DNA of 35,781 bases from an uncultured Clostridia bacterium. Lineage in GTDB: Bacteria; Bacillota; Clostridia; TANB77; CAG-508. The notes under the pieces are model-generated. The model was not told the DNA's origin, searched no databases, and saw nothing but the letters and a program-made list of their open reading frames with translations. Positions within the stretch are counted from its first letter, which is position 1. Each line of letters opens with the position of its first letter. The translations under genes were made by a program, and so were the position numbers. Positions 32,884-35,781 of this stretch are shown here, piece by piece. Location: the NCBI GenBank assembly GCA_904381285.1, contig CAJFII010000002.1, forward strand, positions 1-35,781, given 5' to 3'.

Positions 32884-35695
32884 TTATTGTTTATTATTAC
32901 TACTCTTATTGTTTTTGTTATTATTTGTTGTTGTTCCTGAAGTTGGTTGAGTAGTAACATTGTTTTTATTGTTATTACTATTTCCATTACCGACTTGTAT
33001 TTCCATTATTTGTTGTGTTAGAATTTGAATTTTTATCATCATCACCATTACTACTATTTGTTGATTTTACTACTTTTACAGTTCTTGTTTTTGTTCCTAC
33101 ATTTCCTGCTGTATCTGTTACACTATATGTTATTATATAAGTTCCTTCTTTAGAAGTATCTACTTTTGTAACTACATTTCCATCTTTTTTTATTTCTACT
33201 TTTATTTTACTTGTTAAATCTCCATCTACATTGTCTGTTGCTTTTGCACCTTTGTCTGTATATTTTTCATTTAGTTTTACAGTTATACTTGCTTCTCCAT
33301 TTAGTGTAACAACTGGTTTTTCTGTATCAGTTGGTTTTGTATGTTTATCACAGTTTTCTGTTGGTGCCATATACTTAGCATCTGCCGCACTCTTCCAAGA
33401 TGTATCTGTATCACTGTTTGGTCTTGTTATAAATACTTTTTCCTCTACATTTGTACAATATTCAGTTGCTATTTTTCCTGTATCTTTACATATTTTTAAT
33501 TTTACATGTGTACTACATGTTTTTGTAGGTACTGTACCTTTTACAAATATTTCTGAATAAGCTCTTGATCCTCTTTGATCTTGGCTACATAATTCATTTG
33601 CAAGTAATCCTGAATCTTTACATACTGTTGCTGTAACTATTCCACTTGGTTTTGTGAAACTCTTTGATTCTAAATCTTTATGGATAGCTTTCATAATTGG
33701 TGACCAAATTTTTAAGGCTACATTTCCAGATATTTTTCCTGTATAATGTATTGCTTCATCTGTACCATCATATCCAAATACTGTTGCTGCTGTATAATAT
33801 GGAGTAAATCCACAAAGCCATCTATCCGCATAATCATTTGTTGAACCTGTTTTTGCTCCTACATCCATTCCAGAAATTTTAGCACTTCCTGCTGTTCCTC
33901 CACTACCTTCTACTGGTCCTTTTAGAATAGTTTGTAAGATATATGCATTTTGTTCTGATAAAATTCTCTCTCTTCTTTGATTTGCTTCTACAATAACATT
34001 ATTATTTGAATCTACTACTTTTGTATAAAATGTTGGTTCTATATATTCTCCACCATTTGCAATCATTGCATATGCAGCTGCCATATCTAATGGTGATTGC
34101 ATTCTATCTGTTCCTCCAAGTACAAGTGATAGTGCTTCTGTTTGGTTTTCCATATCTAAGCCCATTCTTGTCATGTACTCGATAGATGTTTTTGGTGTTA
34201 ATTTTTGAAGTAATTTTACTTCTGGGACATTTGCGGATATTGTAATCATTTGCCTAATATTAAGCAATCCTTTATATCCAGAATATGAATTATGTGGTGT
34301 ATATGAACCATATGATTTTGGTGTGTCATCATAAACTGATGCTGCTGTGATAATTCCTTCTTGTAATCCTGGTGCAATTGTTGCAAGTGGTTTAATTGCT
34401 GAACCTGGTTGTGCTATTACTCCTTCTGTGGCTCTATTAGTTCCAAATGCTACTGTTTTTTCTCCTAATGCCCCTGCGCACCCAACAACATATCCAGTAT
34501 ATTGATCAATTATAACCATACCTGCTTGTGTTTGTTCGTGTTTTAAGTTTCCATTTTCATCTTTTTCTCTTCCTTTTGCTATATATGTTGTTTTATTAAA
34601 TTCTTCTTGAACAATATTTTGAATGTTTGTATCTTGAGTTGTATATATTGTGTATCCACCACCATATAGTCTTGCCTTTGCAGTATCCTTATCTAATCCT
34701 TTTTCTTCTACCATTTGCTCTATAATTTGATTAATAGCAGATTCTGTATGCCAATCAAAATTTGTTCCGCTTGAAACAGTTCCTTCTTTAAAGTTTAATC
34801 CCGCATCTACCTCTGCAATCGCTTGGTTGTATTGCTCATCTGTTAATTTTCCTAACTCTTTCATTTTATTAATAACAATCTTTGTTCTTTCATTTATTTT
34901 TTCTGTATTAGGATTCTCTTTAAATGGATTATATGTATTTGGCGCATTATTAATGCCTGCTAAATATGCAGCTTCTGCAATGCTTAATTCCGCTGGTTTT
35001 TTATCAAAATAATACTTTGAAGCTACTTGCACACCATGTATGTTTTTGCCTCCACCACCTAATGGAATAATATTTAAATATGATTCCAAAATTTGGTCTT
35101 TTGACATAACTCTTTCTACTTGATATGCTCTTACAATTTCTTTTACCTTTCTAGTCCAATCTCTTTCATTTTCTTTTGTTGCATTTTTTATTAATTGTTG
35201 AGTAATTGTACTACCACCATAAGATGATTTTCCTCCACGAAGTATGTATTGAATAGTAGCTCCTGCTGTTCTTATAATATCTACTCCATTGTGAGAATAA
35301 AAACGTTCGTCCTCTATTGATACAAAGGCTACTGGTATCCATTCTCCCATTTCTTGTAAGCTTATAACTTCTCTATTTTCCTCACCATTTAATGTAACAA
35401 TTGTATTTCCATTTTGGTCCACTACAACTGAGTTTCTGTTTTCAATAGTTAGTTCATTTATATCGAAATCATTTCCAAATAATCCAAAAATAACTCCTGC
35501 AAAAATTCCTGCTACTATAATTACGCCTATTACAAATAGACCAAGCAAAATTTTTAATGCAAGCATTAATTTAGGATGTTTTCCTTTTTTCTTTTTATCT
35601 TTATTTTTTTTATTTATATCTTTTTCTTTAACCACTTTCACTCTTTTAGTTTTTTCATTGTCATTTGAATTTTTTGTACTCTTTTTATTACTCAT
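32884..35695 (-). CDS. Class A penicillin-binding protein (PBP1A type), +1 frameshift at CGG near the C-terminus
   Basis: A bifunctional peptidoglycan synthase: glycan polymerisation and peptide cross-linking outside the membrane. A Lys-rich cytosolic start, one anchor (about 45-73), then GT51 with SIEDERFYSHNGVD (catalytic Glu128) and GGSTITQQLIK (160-170). The transpeptidase has SAIK (Ser432, Lys435), SAN (487-489) and KTG (615-617). Two short Cys-containing repeats and a DUF5011/Ig-like domain (about 790-875) follow. Unshifted, the frame ends NNGNTSR with CGG-TAA. Skipping the C at 32992 gives a Gly and 35 more residues of the same Asn/Thr/Ser/Lys-rich tail, ending at a TAA at 32884-32886 (936 residues). 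Start ATG with AAGGAGGATATTTGA upstream; first gene of the operon. A 12-base palindrome overlaps its promoter. Confidence 0.93.
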
Positions 35696-35708
35696 TCAAA
35701 TATCCTCC

Positions 35709-35747
35709 TTTGTAATATAAAAGTCCATGGAAACATTATATTACAAA
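35709..35747 (-). promoter_or_regulatory. Promoter with a perfect 12-bp inverted repeat (candidate operator) before pbp
   Basis: TTTGTAATATAA (35709-35720) and its exact complement (35736-35747) flank a 15-base centre. A minus-strand -10 TATAAT lies at 35735-35740 inside the right arm, and the other arm touches the ribosome site (AAGGAGG). The -35 is weak (TTTTAT-like). The right arm lies upstream of the expected RNA start, so the repeat more likely acts as DNA, for example as a repressor site, than as an mRNA hairpin. The protein that binds it is not known. Confidence 0.6.
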
Positions 35748-35781
35748 TACGAAAAAAATAAAAGTATTTTAAGAAAATTTT

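Noticed and set aside
1..35781. Insertion sequences, prophage, CRISPR arrays, toxin-antitoxin pairs
   Set aside because: No transposase, integrase, phage structural gene, spaced repeat array or recognisable toxin pair was found on either strand.

Overview
The window comes from a very AT-rich, Gram-positive-type bacterium, most likely an uncultured clostridial (Bacillota) lineage. The reasons are A/T-ending codons throughout, strong AGGAGG-type ribosome sites with some TTG/GTG starts, consensus TTGACA-N17-TATAAT promoters, T-tailed hairpin terminators, a yybP-ykoY riboswitch, and a clostridia-like gene set (YqeG, EF-P beside a zinc-ribbon protein, DUF1189, DUF368, polysaccharide deacetylase). 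The lineage is inferred; no rRNA gene is inside the window.

Layout, left to right. 1-320: two tandem consensus promoters firing leftward out of the window, then a terminator. 338-5180 (-): HAD nucleotidase, lepA, rlmB and a Gln/Asn-rich membrane-anchored protein in one operon. 5316-5549 (+): an orphan small gene with its own promoter and terminator. 5625-8400 (-): uvrB and a ZIP metal transporter. 8575-10131 (+): two small secreted/membrane proteins and smpB. 10191-12696 (-): lipoprotein, class II fructose-bisphosphate aldolase, polysaccharide deacetylase. 12864-15856 (-): a P-type cation ATPase behind a Mn2+ (yybP-ykoY) riboswitch that directly follows tRNA-Trp. 15992-20465 (-): GT-C-like glycosyltransferase, DUF368 transporter, ferredoxin-type aldo/keto reductase, MazG-like pyrophosphohydrolase and tmRNA. 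20579-21628 (+): GtrA-like protein and M23 peptidase. 21674-25187 (-): yqeG, prepilin peptidase, M24 aminopeptidase, efp and a zinc-ribbon protein. 25308-26593 (+): an MFS transporter. 26652-35695 (-): a class A penicillin-binding protein, cysS, DUF1189 protein, ftsH, AI-2E-family protein and tcdA.

The main discovery candidate is recurrent +1 frameshifting at CGG. Reading every gene by eye, I found five in-frame CGG codons. Four of them (uvrB; two in the MFS gene; the penicillin-binding protein) sit exactly where the reading frame must move by +1 to continue the protein. In each case dropping the C leaves a glycine codon (GGA or GGT), and in uvrB this restores the invariant P-loop glycine. 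The fifth is in the compositionally odd 77-residue gene at 5316. CGA, CGC and CGT are used normally as arginine codons. This suggests CGG is unassigned or very poorly read in this organism, and that CGGN is decoded with a +1 shift. A systematic assembly artefact is the main alternative. I therefore annotate these genes as frameshifted CDSs rather than pseudogenes.

The other notable arrangement is tRNA-Trp placed 9 bases upstream of the Mn2+ riboswitch that controls the P-type ATPase. The window also contains both halves of the trans-translation system (tmRNA and SmpB).
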